From contig CP136069.1 in NCBI GenBank assembly GCA_032622095.1, positions 42,324,194 to 42,388,193 of the forward strand: 64,000 bases of DNA. Direction: 5' to 3'. The notes under the pieces are model-generated. The model ran no database searches, was not told the DNA's origin, and saw only the letters and a program-made list of their open reading frames with translations. Each line of letters starts with the position of its first letter. Position 1 is the stretch's first letter. A program made the translations under genes and the position numbers. Positions 12,901 through 23,464 of the stretch are shown one piece after another. This DNA comes from Siphonodentalium dalli. Its lineage: Eukaryota > Mollusca > Scaphopoda > Gadilida > Siphonodentaliidae.

Positions 12901-13643
12901 GAGATAATTGAGTGATCGGTTTTATAACCCGGTATTATCGCGGGTCCCGTGTTTGATAAATTGAGGAGTTCCGAAGAAACTAAGAAATAATCCAGCCGAG
13001 CCATTTTTATTGGGGACTTTCTTCTCCATGTGAATCGTGTTTCACTGGCATTGTAGATTCTCCAAATGTCGATTAGTTCGAGGCTGTCGATAAGATTTTT
13101 GACTTGAATTTTTGCACGTGGGTTATTTTCTTGTTTATAGTTATAAGTATCAAGATTCTGATTTTGAACGAGATTCCAATCGCCGCACATTATAATCTGG
13201 GTATTCCCGATTTTGTCGAGAAGTTTTTTCAAGTTAGAGTAGAAGTCAGGGTTATCCTCGTTTGGGCCATACAGATTGACTAGACTTAATCTAAGATTTT
13301 CGATAGTGATATCCAGTACGATGAAATTTCCACTTGGATCACGCTGGACCTGATGCAGTTTGAAGTCAACATTATTTTGGAATAAGATAGCTACTCCTCT
13401 CGATTGAGAAGTAAAGGGAGCCATGATAGTTTTGTAGCCCCATTCAGCTTCTATGCATCTTTCCATTGATTTTGTGAAGTGCGTGTCTTGGAGACAGTAT
13501 ATTGAACCATCTAAAGAACGCAAATGGCGGAACACATCACGACGTTTTTCTGATTGATTCAGTCCACGGCAGTTCAGAGATAATATCTTAATTGTAGTCA
13601 TGATATGAATTGGCGGACGACCACGCCAACGGAAATAATACAT
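9936..13643 (-). CDS. LINE ORF2: AP-type endonuclease plus reverse transcriptase
   Basis: The ORF has 1235 codons. The likely start is the second Met (13601), because the endonuclease begins directly after it (ILSLNCRGLN). Endonuclease landmarks, roughly residues 15-245: NCRGLN, QDTH, NLYGPN, GDWN, ARLDYFLVS and TDHS. Reverse transcriptase occupies roughly the middle third: PISLLNTTYK, LLLVDFEKAFDSVSW (motif A), GRGCRQGDPISPYIF (motif B) and QYADDTTF (motif C), all with catalytic residues intact. The C-terminal part has a Cys/His cluster (CKRCENTQENISHIFWDC). The overall type matches the L1/Tx1 clade. The frame is open for the whole catalytic region, but the C terminus is displaced into another frame by a change at a TA run near 9970-9983. 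The protein nicks target DNA and primes cDNA synthesis in known relatives. Confidence 0.9.
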   Translation of the reverse strand: MYYFRWRGRPPIHIMTTIKILSLNCRGLNQSEKRRDVFRHLRSLDGSIYCLQDTHFTKSMERCIEAEWGYKTIMAPFTSQSRGVAILFQNNVDFKLHQVQRDPSGNFIVLDITIENLRLSLVNLYGPNEDNPDFYSNLKKLLDKIGNTQIIMCGDWNLVQNQNLDTYNYKQENNPRAKIQVKNLIDSLELIDIWRIYNASETRFTWRRKSPIKMARLDYFLVSSELLNLSNTGPAIIPGYKTDHSIISCQITVSNMKTGHGFWKFKNSILHSKEYCDLVKRLIEENKVRYGYLCVEDDGEHKASCNINKRLLLDAILLDIRGETIKFCANRKRERLKREQLLSEMKNIISINLDNPSVSLKCKQKLVEDMEKTESELEKIRRESNRGAMIRSRAKWVEEGEKPTKYFLNLEKRNYISKTLTSLTYKNGNNLTTQDSIMSEARNFYQTLYSHKKTDDQDLNRMLKNSETPKLTPSQASSIEGPLTLQELTHALKQSKNCKCPGPSGYTYEFFKFFWSDLGPFVTDSLNESFSIEELSITQKQGIITLIPKKGKNRQLLNNWRPISLLNTTYKLASSCIAYRLKRVLPYIINSDQTGFLADIYIGDNTRLLYDIMHQAKAHDKPGVLLLVDFEKAFDSVSWSFIHKCHNFFKFGDSIKKWMTILYQDASSSILINGHISQSFKLGRGCRQGDPISPYIFLFCAEVLALLVRQNDKIKGIVLGGSEYKISQYADDTTFILDGNESSIREAYSILDLYARVSGLRINPEKCQAAWIGSRANCESTMCHDLKLSYSNTFNFLGINFDTDLRKMMTNYSCKLDEIERLTKIWSHRLLTPIGRITVIKTLILPKLTHIFMSLPNPDDAFVKKLNTILFQFIWNSKRDRVQRKQLGLDYSLGGLKMINLEHFNDAMKIIWLRRLICKQSNWAPLLKDTPIINDPLYLTYDAKFLSKQTSKISNPFWRDVLSSWCKFISIYDKNGNIMSETIWNNSNIRMEGNPINFISWRNAGIYFINDLFQANGEFHTHDSLKATFNISTNFVIIASLKRQIYSLSNSRNQPLLRLPSPFLPKTLIPLLRDKKGGQLFHRTLSMGKRVPNSCKKWNSEIKDDSQSWDNIFRNPFTTTPDTKLQWFQFRINTRILSTNKFLKIAGIRADDLCKRCENTQENISHIFWDCPYTNRFITEIQSWLKINEVSIHITKPSMLFGVNHCQVNSIINYFLLVLKQYIYIGLNLTRSNFQ

Positions 13644-14756
13644 TGTATACAGCTAAAAATTCATAATGAGATGCCTTGTATCCAAAAAGAAACACATTGA
13701 AGTCGCCACCATACACACAACATAAGAGACATACAGAGAGAACATGGAGAAAACAAATAAACAAAACGAAAATAAATAATACATTCATTCCAGTTGACGA
13801 TTGTGTCATAAGACAGCATCAACCACCCAACAGTGGTTTTAATACTCAAAACGCTGCCGCATGGGTCACACTGCCTGCCATTCCGTAAATGTTTTTAAAT
13901 GAGCTATTGCATAGCTGAATTGGGACATAACCTGTTACTATTTTGGAGCTTTGAACAATGTTATTGTTGTTGGAAATATTATACGACAATACACCTTTAA
14001 TTTAAATGCACTTGGTGATTTTTTAATCTTAGATTATACTAATCTCTGTCAAATTAAAGTATGGTTCCAAGGGGCAATACTATGACGACAAACTTGCGAG
14101 GTACCTTAAATATAGTCATCGGATTGTCACTTAAAGATAGAGCTAATTCGTAGAATGTATACAATGTTGGAATCGGTTTTATTTGTCACTAATTACTCCC
14201 GATCGTTCGTGGTAATTGTCCTGTAAATTGTAGAAATAAAGAGCGTTTCTTTGGTTCGTTTTTCTTAGATGAAGGCTTGGCTCGGTAATTGATTTTCTAT
14301 AATTTATATGAATTTTTGTTTCGAGTAAAAGAGGTTATCATAAGGAAACTTCGAATATTTGTCGACCAATATTTTACCTGATAGCAAATATATAATTATA
14401 AGTTCAAATAAAGCACGTCCATTTAACGTGTTAATAAGTTTAGTCGTGGCGTTTGTTAACATGAATGGCTGACTTTGTGACCCATGCTTTCAGCTAAAAG
14501 TGTTTTTAATCATTTTGGAATCTGCATCAGCAGACAGAAACACGAGTAGATGTCAATTTTTTTATTTTTTTTTTGCTTTCCGCGTTATTAATCGTTGTAG
14601 GTATCAACATATATAATATTGCATGCAGACAGTAGTGGAAAGCTATTACAATATGCCGTTCAGATCAGCCTCCTTGAAAAGCCGACAAAGATCCTCTTTC
14701 GGTGTACATCCGTTAAGATCATTGTCGTCTCCTCAACGAGACTGATTTCCGATCTA

Positions 14757-14952
14757 TATAATCTGGCAATTCAAATTTATTTGTAAGCTTACACTGTGAG
14801 ATATACATAGCTGTATATGATCTGACACTTCTAATATATGTGCAATAAATATAATCTGAAAATTCAAAATTCTACGTAAACTCATACTGTGTGTTACACA
14901 TTATAGTTATAGATATATAGTATCTGACAATTCAAATTTATTTGTAAACTTA
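14757..14952. repeat. degenerate tandem repeat, about three units of ~95 bp
   Basis: The block ATCTG..AATTCAAA followed by GTAA(A/G)CTTAC recurs near 14760, 14860 and 14930, with ACTGTG and a TATAGCTGTATA-like stretch between. The units differ by many substitutions. Confidence 0.6.
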
Positions 14953-15046
14953 CGCGTAACTCTTCATTTGTATTTAGTAAGATTTGCTGAAGGTTTTTAC
15001 AAAACCGGAAATGGTGGGCCATGGAATGGGACATGAGTTGGTTAAT

Positions 15047-15077
15047 GTGTGTGTGTGTGTGTGGGTTGGGGGGGGGG
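15047..15077. repeat. (GT)n and poly-G tract
   Basis: A short GTGTGT run passes into TTGGGGGGGGGG. Simple sequence. Confidence 0.9.
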
Positions 15078-16483
15078 TACCAGCATTTATATATTCAGCC
15101 AGAAGCTTATTAATTAATTGAATGTTTTACAGCGGGCCCCCTTCCAATTAGTTAGCAATGTGGGGTGTGTTACTGTATATACGACCCTGCTATATGTTTT
15201 TTCCCCTGTGTGGACCGATCAATATTTTATATACATTCCGATCTTGATTGGCAGGTGATAATCGTGATGATTTGTTGTGAGTTGTACCGAAATTGTGTCT
15301 GTCGCCTGTCCGGATCAAGTAAATGGGTCAATAATACTCAGCTTAAATTGACCCAGTCGTAAGAGCGATTTCGCATTTCTATTTGGTTTGTTAAATTTGG
15401 TTAACACAAATTTACTTAATACGGCATATGCGCTTGCGCGTATATCAGACCCCCATTATAATTAAAGGCACGTGTCTCAAAATGTAATTTGTGATCCGAC
15501 GTATTCTACGCATGTGCACCAAGATTGAAACTGTGAGTTTTTCGCCCAGCACAGCATGTTTTAAACGAGGTGTTCTGGGCGACGGATATATCCGAAAAAT
15601 TACGGTGGCTTCCACCTGGTAATTGAAACTTTGTACATTTAAATACATATTAAGGACTTAGTCTGGTGCGTGAATCTGAGAAGTTAGTATTCAGGCGCTA
15701 TGCCAATTGGAGGAATGCAGCGTTCTATTAACATCACCAAAAATATCAAACAAAACGACCATACCACTCCATAGAAAACATTGTCTGAACTATGCGCAAT
15801 TGTAAATATTTACTTCTCCAATCGGGACGCAACCATCTGCGATAAACTAACAAAAACGATTTTGTCACCAAGAGTCACTGAATTTAATTAATATATAACA
15901 ATGACGATGTGTTTTGTCAATTTGGTTATAATATTTGTAAAAAAAATAATAACTACTTTGAGCCAGAGTATTCATCATTTCTATGCATGTGATCACCCTA
16001 CTGGAGTGTTTCACATCAATTAAAATATCAAAATGAACACTCCCGTTAACCATAGTTGTTCTGCGAGTTCTACCGCATATATATTTTTTTATTTTGCAAA
16101 CTGACGAGGTTCTGACCAACATACCTGTTAGAAGCTTTAGACCAGCGTCGATATTTACCTGTGAATGTGCATCTGCAGACATTGCCCACTATTTTTATAT
16201 TTAAGGCAATGAATCCAATTGATCGATATTTAAAAACACAACACAAAAGATATCTGTTTTGGTCGCCAAACACCTGAACCCCATGTGCCGCACAATAGGA
16301 ATCGTGATTTCTCATCAAGAAATGTTCTTAACTGCGTCATCGTATGGCCCACGTTCGTGTCATGAGCACAATGTTGCATCGCGCCTTTTTAATATTGCGT
16401 GATACCGACAACGTAATCCCTTTCTTCACAACTTCAATCTCAATTACCATCATTGCGATATTTGATATCCTATCTGATATGTT

Positions 16484-16508
16484 CAGAGAGAGAGAGAGAG
16501 AGAGGGGG
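16484..16508. repeat. (GA)n microsatellite
   Basis: A run of GA dinucleotides followed by GGGGGGG. ORFs crossing it are artefacts of the repeat. Confidence 0.9.
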
Positions 16509-17316
16509 GGTAGAGAGAAAGTGCAACGAGTTGAGGTCATTAAGATATGACACAAACTTGTTGCACTCGTTGCGACCTATTCTCACTTGTCCGACAAGTG
16601 CGGGCAGGTTATGGTCTGACTGTATAATGCGTGACTAGTGATCATATCGACACAAGCAGTGTTTGTTTTAGCAAAGTGTAGCCCAAACTTACACATGTGA
16701 CTATATGTCATGATATGACCTCTCGCCAATTAAAGGGACTCAAGTGAGTGATTATAAATTACCCTGATCATCAGATTATCACGCTAGCTAACTTATAAAT
16801 TGCAGAGGCTTGAAAATTGCAAAGTCACTTCATATCATTCTCCAGCCGATGGTTGGTTTAATAATATTTATTCCCAATAATAATTTGTTACAATATAATA
16901 TATTGGTAATTCATGTTACCATATTCCTTGTGTATGGGAGTGGATTCGGCTGTAAGCCTGTATGGCTTATATATGCCGTCTCCACAAGTGACCTTATCAT
17001 CGGTGGACATAATATAAAATGGTGCGACAAAGCAAGCAATATTATGCTTGCATTACTCGAGTCGCGTCCCGTCGTGGAGTGGTCGGAGACAGCTAATGAA
17101 TTGGTATATTCATGTACTAAATGTTTACACCATGTCTAATATATTATAGTATGGGTTTCATAGAATGGGTTCGTAAGAGCAATACAGACACAAGCATATA
17201 TACAACATTTGTGTGTCACCTGTCGTGTCGGTCATCAGCTATTTCAATATTTCCATATATTAGATATTTACTTAATGTAATTATTATTGGGCAGTGCCAT
17301 ATAATATGTATATATG

Positions 17317-18890
17317 TTAGCTCGAAAAGCGTTCTGTCGTGATTATGAATTTCTGGACTGTTTTAAATGTAAAAATATTTTCGCTCAGACTATTTGAAAT
17401 CGTGCCGTTCAGTGCGCTCTCAGTGGTTGTTCTTTCCAAACTACCAGAAAAACATTCGTTTCTTTGTCTACTGTATACTGGGCAGTGGAATAAGAAATGA
17501 TTCGCCGTTTCATCACTTCCACACACACAATGAGGACTTGATCTGAGATAATTTTCACACAGGTCTTTATTAAGAAAACTACAACCATGTCGCAATCTGC
17601 AGTGATGTATTTGCGCTGGGCGTGAGTAATAGTAATAGTGGTAAATATAAGGTTCTCTACGGTTATTACCCGTTCTTCCTATTGCCGACTTAAAGTCACA
17701 CAATGTTTCACACTTCCGCACATTGTCTGGGAGTGTGTTCCACATCTCAACGGCTGAGGGAAGAAAGGACTTTTCGTATGACGCAGTATCACGTGAAGGG
17801 TTAGTTAGGTGATGCTTTCACAGTGGATATCGGTGCATATTCTCTGTTGATCTCGGAACTAAGGTATATAGATATGAGGGTGTCATTTTATAGAACATTT
17901 TGTAGAATTGGCATAATTTGGAGATTTTCCGACGTTCTGACAATTTTTCCCATCCAGTTTCCTTTATGAGGTTTTCATTACTGCAGCTTTTTGTTGCTCC
18001 AGTTACTATTCTCGCTGCCTCATATTGCACTTTTTCGAGCAAGTCGCTTTCGCCATTAGTACAATTGTCCCAAACAGGAGAAGTATATTCTAAAATAGGA
18101 CGTATATAAACAAAATATATTCTTTCAAGGGGTCTCCTGTCTAGGATAAATTTGTTCTTTGCAAGCAAAGCCACTTTTTTGGCTGCTCTCTTTTGAATTT
18201 CAGTTACATGATGGCTCCAGTTACCATTGTTGTTGAATGTCAGTCCTAGATGTTTATAATTAGACACAGTTTCTATTACTTCTTCGCCCATTATAAAAGG
18301 TTTGTGTATAGGATTGTTATCTTTTCGCGATATTATCATTGATTTTGTCTTAGGGGAACTAAATTTGACGTTCCACCTGTTTGGACCACCTCATATTTTT
18401 TTCTAAATCAGAATTCATTACATCAGCCGCTAAATCTGGATCTTCTATTGATAGATAAATTGATGTGTCGTCGGCGAAGAGCTTTATATTACATGTGAGG
18501 TCATTCACAATATCATTATGTAAACTAGGAATAAAAGAGGGCCTAGTATTTACCCTTGTGGGACACCTGCCAGGACGGGTTTCCATGATGATTGAACCCC
18601 TTCAATGCATACCCTTTGCCCCCTCTCACTCCAGTAGCTAGACAATAAAGTCAAAATACTCCCCTCTACACCACATTTTTGTAATTTGAAAATTAGTCCT
18701 CTATGCCAAACCTCGTCGAAAGCTTTGCTAATATTACAAAATAGGCATCTGATTTCCTTTCCTTCTTCTAGATTTGAAATTATATACTGGTATATCTCAG
18801 TTAATTGGTATACGGTGGAATCTTTTGGAGTGAATCCGGATTGGAAATGGTTGAGCGGGTAAGTAGCATTGCTCGCATTGCGTCTTATCT
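17317..18890 (-). pseudogene. CR1/L2-group LINE, 5'-truncated and frameshifted RT remnant
   Basis: Four consecutive minus-strand segments form one broken reverse transcriptase. The first (18951-18550) has QSGFTPKDSTVYQLTEIYQY, FCNISKAFDEVWHRGLIFK and AGVPQG. The second (18586-18359) has IKLFADDTSIYL. The third (18339-17818) has YKHLGLTFNNNGNWSHHV and IRPILEYTSPVWDNCTNG. The last (17745-17317) has WNTLPDNVRKC and a Cys/His tail (CVCGSDETANHFLFHCP). Motif A reads FCNISKAFDEVWH, so the usual catalytic Asp position is Asn. Everything upstream of the fingers, including the endonuclease, is missing, as expected for 5' truncation during target-primed reverse transcription. The C-terminal region resembles that of the element at 28842-32234, so the two are related but distinct. 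Confidence 0.85.
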
Positions 18891-19136
18891 CTGTCCCATT
18901 GACTGGTTCAGGATCGCTTGTGAGTTGTGTAGCCGTCCTTCGGGACAGCAATCCTAGCGATCCAGAGTGAGTTGTTTACTGGACTTGGCAGAGGATTATG
19001 GAGTTAATCCCCTCTGTCGTGGTCGCGGCCTTGGACAAATTGCGCATTGTGGATACCCTTAGCTGCACTCTACACCAGTCTATATAAGGGATGCTTTGTG
19101 CATATGTCCGTGGAGTACAGGATCGTAACAGCTGTG

Positions 19137-19640
19137 AAGAAGAAGGAGAAGAAGAAGACAAAGACTCCTTCTCGTCGACACAGGGACGCAGTACGAAGGG
19201 CCGAGTGGAGAAAGAAGATGGCAACTGTTGATCGGCCGGCTGCCCTTCCCCAATTGGCTGCAAGGACTGACAGTCACCAGCCCACCACCACCGACGCTGC
19301 GGCAGTCATGAGCTATCTGAGAGACGCCCATATGGGCCCTCCTGCCCGGAGGTCAGAGTCAGCGGACCAGGGGAGACACATATCACCCCTGCCGTCGTCG
19401 AGGCCAGCGGAGACAGGGATGCCGATGTCACCTTGGACGTTCCTGGCGCAGACTTCGAGGTAGAGCTGGACACGTTACCACATCGGACACCGGAGTTTCA
19501 TCTAGATTCGGTGTCCCCCATCTCTACCAGCAGCAACAACAACAGCACCACCACCACCATGCAGCAGCTTTGCCTTCTCCATCGCGGAGGTGTGGGAAAC
19601 GGTACGATCGGCATAGTATGGAATCCTATTAGTGCCACTT
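19137..19640 (+). CDS. possible retroelement gag/ORF1-like fragment
   Basis: An open stretch (starting upstream at 19047) carries a lysine-rich block and KTPSRRHRDAVRRAEWRKK. That basic pattern is often seen in nucleic-acid-binding gag/ORF1 proteins of invertebrate retroelements. A second overlapping frame (19433-19645) has a (ACC/AGC)-rich, low-complexity tail. The open frame ends where the CpG-rich palindromic element begins (19617). No zinc knuckle or RRM is visible. Function is not established. Confidence 0.3.
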
Positions 19641-20056
19641 CCTAATGGCGCTTTCGGCGCCGAAAGCGACAAAATATGCGCCGTTACGGCGCACCGAAAG
19701 CGACAAAATATGCGCCGTAACGGCGCACATTTTGTCGCTTTCGGCGCGTTACTAATGGCGCACTTTTTGTCGCTTTCGGCGCGCGCGGAAAGTGCCATTA
19801 GGCATACTATTAGGTCCACTCCATAATGGCGTGCGCCGGAAGCGACAAAAAGTGCGCCATTAAGGTATGTTTCGGCGCGCCCCGAAAGCGCCGAAAGCGA
19901 CAAAAAGTGCGCCGTAACGGCGCACTTCTTGTCGCTTTCGGCGCACTTTTTGTCGCTTTCGGCGCTTTCGGCGCGTTACTAATGGCGCACTTTTTGTCGC
20001 TTTCGGCGCGCGCCGAAAGCGCTTTTAGCAAGTGGCCCTAATATGATTCCATAGCA
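19617..20056. mobile_element. CpG-rich palindromic MITE cluster
   Basis: The outer ends are inverted repeats: TATGGAATC(C/A)TATTAG(T/G)GCCACTT at the left edge and its complement at 20033-20055. Inside, the 18-mer GCGCCGAAAGCGACAAAA and its complement recur about ten times, interleaved with GCGCCGTTACGGCGCA palindromes. An internal pair of back-to-back ends (GTGCCATTAGG...CCTAATAGT-like, 19790-19830) suggests two elements joined or nested. The block is very rich in CG dinucleotides in an AT-rich region. ORFs across it are repeat artefacts. Confidence 0.75.
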
Positions 20057-20454
20057 CAGCGGGAGATGGCTGCAACAAATGCAAGGGCAGACATCGTCAC
20101 CGAAGCCTGTATCAAAAATCAAGAAACAGTGGCAGCCATGCTACAGGAACAAAGTACCACACAAACTAGAAAAAAAGAAAACTGCTAGGAAGAAAACAGT
20201 CTTGATCATTTTTCATCTCTTTGTTATGTATTTCGTAATTCATAACTCCAAAAATCATTTCTCATGTTGGTTGTAGGGAAGGGGTGCCGCCCCTTCCAAA
20301 TCAAATCCTCCCTAGCCTTGTACAAAATCCCAATAAATAAAATTGCAAAGTCAGATCATAGCAAAATGGCAAACGCTCAATTACTTATTAGAAAGATAAA
20401 CAAATACAGATTAATGCACACACTCGTCTACGGCCTACTACCTTCCTGTCGGTA

Positions 20455-20825
20455 GTTGACAACAGCAGCGCCTTGTTCCAAGTACTCGAAGAGGCACCAG
20501 CAGTTAGTGACATTGACAAATTCACCGACTATGTGACATCATACTGGGTGAAAGGCGACCATTGCAGGCAGACATTGAACCACTTTCACAACTACGGCCC
20601 CAAAACAACGAACCATGTTGAAGGCTGCACAAGAAGCTCCATAATTATCTGCCGGGGAGCAAACATAATCTGTTCAACTTCATCGAATTCGTAATAAAAG
20701 AACAGGCGTATCATAAATCGACCATACTACAAGTAAGCAACGGTGGCCGTATCAGACCACAGCAGAGAAAATACAAGAGCGTCAACAATTTACAGTCTGC
20801 GCCACTGCAAATGGGTTTAATGTAA
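20455..20825 (+). pseudogene. MULE/FLYWCH-type transposase C-terminal remnant
   Basis: The first frame contains SDIDKFTDYVTSYWV and HFHNYGPKTTNHVEG; about 20 codons later the adjacent frame continues with LFNFIEFVIKEQAYH and GGRIRPQQRKY, ending at a stop near 20823. The combination of an aromatic YxxxYW segment, NxGPxTTNxxEGxH-like, FxxFIxxxxxEQA and RRPxxRKY is the C-terminal part of MULE-like transposases that frequently carry a FLYWCH zinc finger. The catalytic domain is not seen upstream. One frameshift lies just after HVEG. This is a dead fragment. Confidence 0.65.
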
Positions 20826-20937
20826 CAAACGACGAAAGACTGATGAATGGGTTGCACATCTGCGGATTGGTGTTGGCCTCTTGGGTCGACAGGAAGTTGG
20901 GCAAGAAGGACGAAGAGGGAGATGGACAAACGTAGAT

Positions 20938-20988
20938 TGCGGTGTACTCGCTCCCCGACTCTGGAACACCTTTAGCTCCCTGATTCCT
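20938..20988 (+). repeat. ~50-bp dispersed segment, copy 1
   Basis: Matches 22277-22326 with few differences (shared CTCGCTCCCCGACTCTGGAA and TTTAGCTCCCTGATTCCT). In one frame it reads LAPRLWNTFSSLIP, similar to the APRLWN motif near the C terminus of many LINE proteins, so it may be a fragment of one. Confidence 0.6.
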
Positions 20989-20989
20989 A

Positions 20990-22207
20990 TATGTATGTAT
21001 ATGTGTAATACACAGCGTTTCTTATATAATTTTATCCAAACATAGACCTTACTGAAACCAAAAATGGATTATATCGGACAGTATTGGTTTATTTTTTCAA
21101 TATGAGGCATCCTGAAAATTAGTGTCAATCGTCAAAATAAAGCCAAAAAATTCTGATTTTGTTTTCAATTTTACTAGCTGATGCATCTCGTACAAACTGA
21201 AATATGCCCTTATACACCAATGCACCATAATATTACTAAATTGAAGAGGAAATGTTAATATACATTTTGACAGGGATATCTTGTCCAATTTTAACCATTT
21301 CCATGCAGAATTTGGCAATTTATAATAAACAGTTAACAAAATTAACAGCATATTAAAATTAAAAATACTTTAATAGCAATATGAAGCAACCATAAGTCAA
21401 TTGAACTATTTAAACATAATGATACATCAGACAAAGCCTCAGGCATGAAATTTTACCAGATGGCAGGGCATACTGTCTGTTTAACAAACCTGCAATGACA
21501 GCCTTGCACGGCCGTAACTCTAGTGGTGATGTCATCACCCCACCCACCCCCAACTTGGGCTAGGGCTACGATTCCCGATATGGCTACTGGGTGCCGGAAG
21601 CTATCGGGTCAACCACTGCCACCTTTTCCCAATGGGGGGGGGGCTAACACTCCTCAAAAGTATGGGGACTCTAGACACCCTAATGGTACCTGATGTACAT
21701 GCAAAACTCCCAGATTTATCACTTTCGTTACTATCTGCAAGCGAATCCACGATTTTCTTCTATAAATCTGTCAACAATGTGGCTATTATCATTAGAAAAT
21801 AAGAAAATATGAAGTATATAACAACTTATCATGGCGAGACGTGAACTTTCGTGAAATTCTAATTTTTCTTATAGGAATCACTGAATTAAATGGTTTCCCA
21901 TAGGCGACAGTGTTAACATTTCGGCCAAATTCACTGAATTGAAGCATACAGGCCATACCAGTGATGTTTACCCAGCTCGATTGACACCAGTTGATCAGGA
22001 AATGCAAGAAAAATCATAGGTCATGTGTTTACGTTTTAAAATAAATCCCCAAGTGTACGACAGGGCTATCCCGCCCAAATTTCATCTGGAAAAACCCAGA
22101 ACTACAGCAGCTAGTTAAACAAATTTCCCACTCACAAAAATCCATTCCCCCATTAATTCACCAGTTTAAATTATTTAGATATGATGTACAAATCAAATAA
22201 ACGCGAT
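20990..22207. other. no recognised feature
   Basis: AT-rich sequence with short motif-free ORFs and a G/C-rich patch at 21535-21660. No repeat family of the window was recognised in it. Confidence 0.4.
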
Positions 22208-22276
22208 GTCATCCTCTAATATGGTGTCGCAAGTTTGAGGTGAAGGTCATACTTCAGTTACCTTCACCTTTAGCAT

Positions 22277-22326
22277 TCCACGGTATACTCGCTCCCCGAC
22301 TCTGGAACATATTTAGCTCCCTGATT
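22277..22326 (+). repeat. ~50-bp dispersed segment, copy 2
   Basis: The second copy of the segment at 20938-20988. Here it lies about 100 bp upstream of the gypsy primer-binding site, inside the presumed left LTR region. Confidence 0.6.
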
Positions 22327-22430
22327 CCTGATTCGAGATGGCAAAACGAACTAAGAGAAGATATGAGATAATGCACTGAAGACAGAAGTGATTTAGGTGA
22401 ACTAAAGAGTATATTAAAGGGCCATTACAT

Positions 22431-22455
22431 TGGTGGCAGCATTTGGGATTCCGAA
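22431..22455 (+). other. primer-binding site, tRNA-Leu type
   Basis: TGGTGGCAGC is complementary to the 3' end of a tRNA ending GCTGCCACCA, as in some animal tRNA-Leu species. After a short mismatch it continues with TGGGATTC, which also fits the T-arm side of that tRNA. It follows ATTACA, a plausible LTR end. Confidence 0.65.
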
Positions 22456-23464
22456 TATATGAAGTCAAGTGAAAATTCAAGAAAAGTTTAAAATTGTTTT
22501 GTTGGTAATTTTGTCATGGAGGTAGTATAAGACTGCTTCTGACAAACATAACCCTATTTTTATAGTTTCATAATTGGTGCAATTCTAAGAACATGAGATG
22601 ACTTTACATTTGACAGGTTGTGATAATTATGGTGCATGGAGTTGGAAGATGTTCCTTTGCTGCCAATTCTCGTGCGATTAAATTTGACACATATGCACAA
22701 CCGAATGATATACATCGAATACACAATTATTCGAGGCGCTTCCACAGAGCTGCTGAATGACGAGGTACTGGTAATGCTATCATCGTGGGAGGAATCTGAT
22801 ATGCAGGTTATTGTCAAAATAGCGACTGGGTTCAATGATTTGTTGGATAAAAGAAAACAGTTCATTCGTCCTAATGACAATTCCGCTGAAATAATTTTAA
22901 ATTGGTTATTATAATTTTCATCACCTAAAAGGAATATTTCCAACTGCGTTAGTTGGTTTCGTGAACATTCCATCTTGCTGTTTTGAGAAATATTATGCTA
23001 CAAATGACATTTTCCTGTCAGAGTTTTGTTTGAAGTCATCTGACGTTAATCGATACCAAAAACGATCAACCAGAAAGTTTTTTCAGATCAATTCATTGAT
23101 TAAATTACATAACTGCACCAAGCATTCCTACACTGTGTGTTTGACCATATCGTGGGACCAGTACATTTTTTAAAGAGAGTCAAAAACAAGAGTTTGCGAA
23201 GTGAGAACAGATTTATGTATTGTAATCTTAATGATGACCTGCATGCAGTATCTGAGATAAAGAAGCACTGGTTCAAGGTTTTGATTCAGGCATTTAGAGC
23301 TGAAGTGATTTTTTTGTGCAAATTTTTCAGGATTTGGGTGTAGTTATAATTGTCAATATATTATCAACCTTTTTGAGTCAGATATTGAGTGCTTGTCAAG
23401 TTCTGATTCGAATTCAGATTCAGGTCACATTGTTGACTTTATTTGTTTCAAGATACAAATAAAA

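Larger units (their letters stand above)
9299..13880 (-). mobile_element. L1/Tx1-type LINE, ORF2 and 3' tail
   Basis: A non-LTR retrotransposon transcribed leftward. It has an ORF2 with endonuclease and reverse transcriptase, a short 3' region, and on the minus strand an AATAAA-containing A-rich tail (plus-strand T-rich tract at 9299-9335). No ORF1 is visible upstream of the ORF2 start, so the copy is 5'-truncated or ORF1 was lost. The 5' boundary near 13.88 kb is a guess, since no target-site duplication was identified. Confidence 0.85.
13890..17280. other. largely unassigned intergenic sequence
   Basis: AT-rich, with no recognisable coding region. It holds a degenerate tandem repeat (14757-14952), a GT run followed by poly-G (15047-15077), a GA run (16484-16508), and at 15464 a sequence TTAAAGGCACGTG that resembles one terminus of the TTAA element described at 37168. 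A second end for that candidate was not found. Confidence 0.4.

Noticed and set aside
15464-15660. Third copy of the TTAA element suggested by TTAAAGGCACGTG
   Set aside because: Only about 13 bases match one terminus; the interior and the other end do not align.
16344-16638. ORFs with RERERGG runs
   Set aside because: Generated by the (GA)n microsatellite.
19632-20041. Several overlapping ORFs with SLSARAES- and ESDKKCA-like repeats
   Set aside because: They are translations of the GCGCCGAAAGCGACAAAA repeat in different frames and strands.
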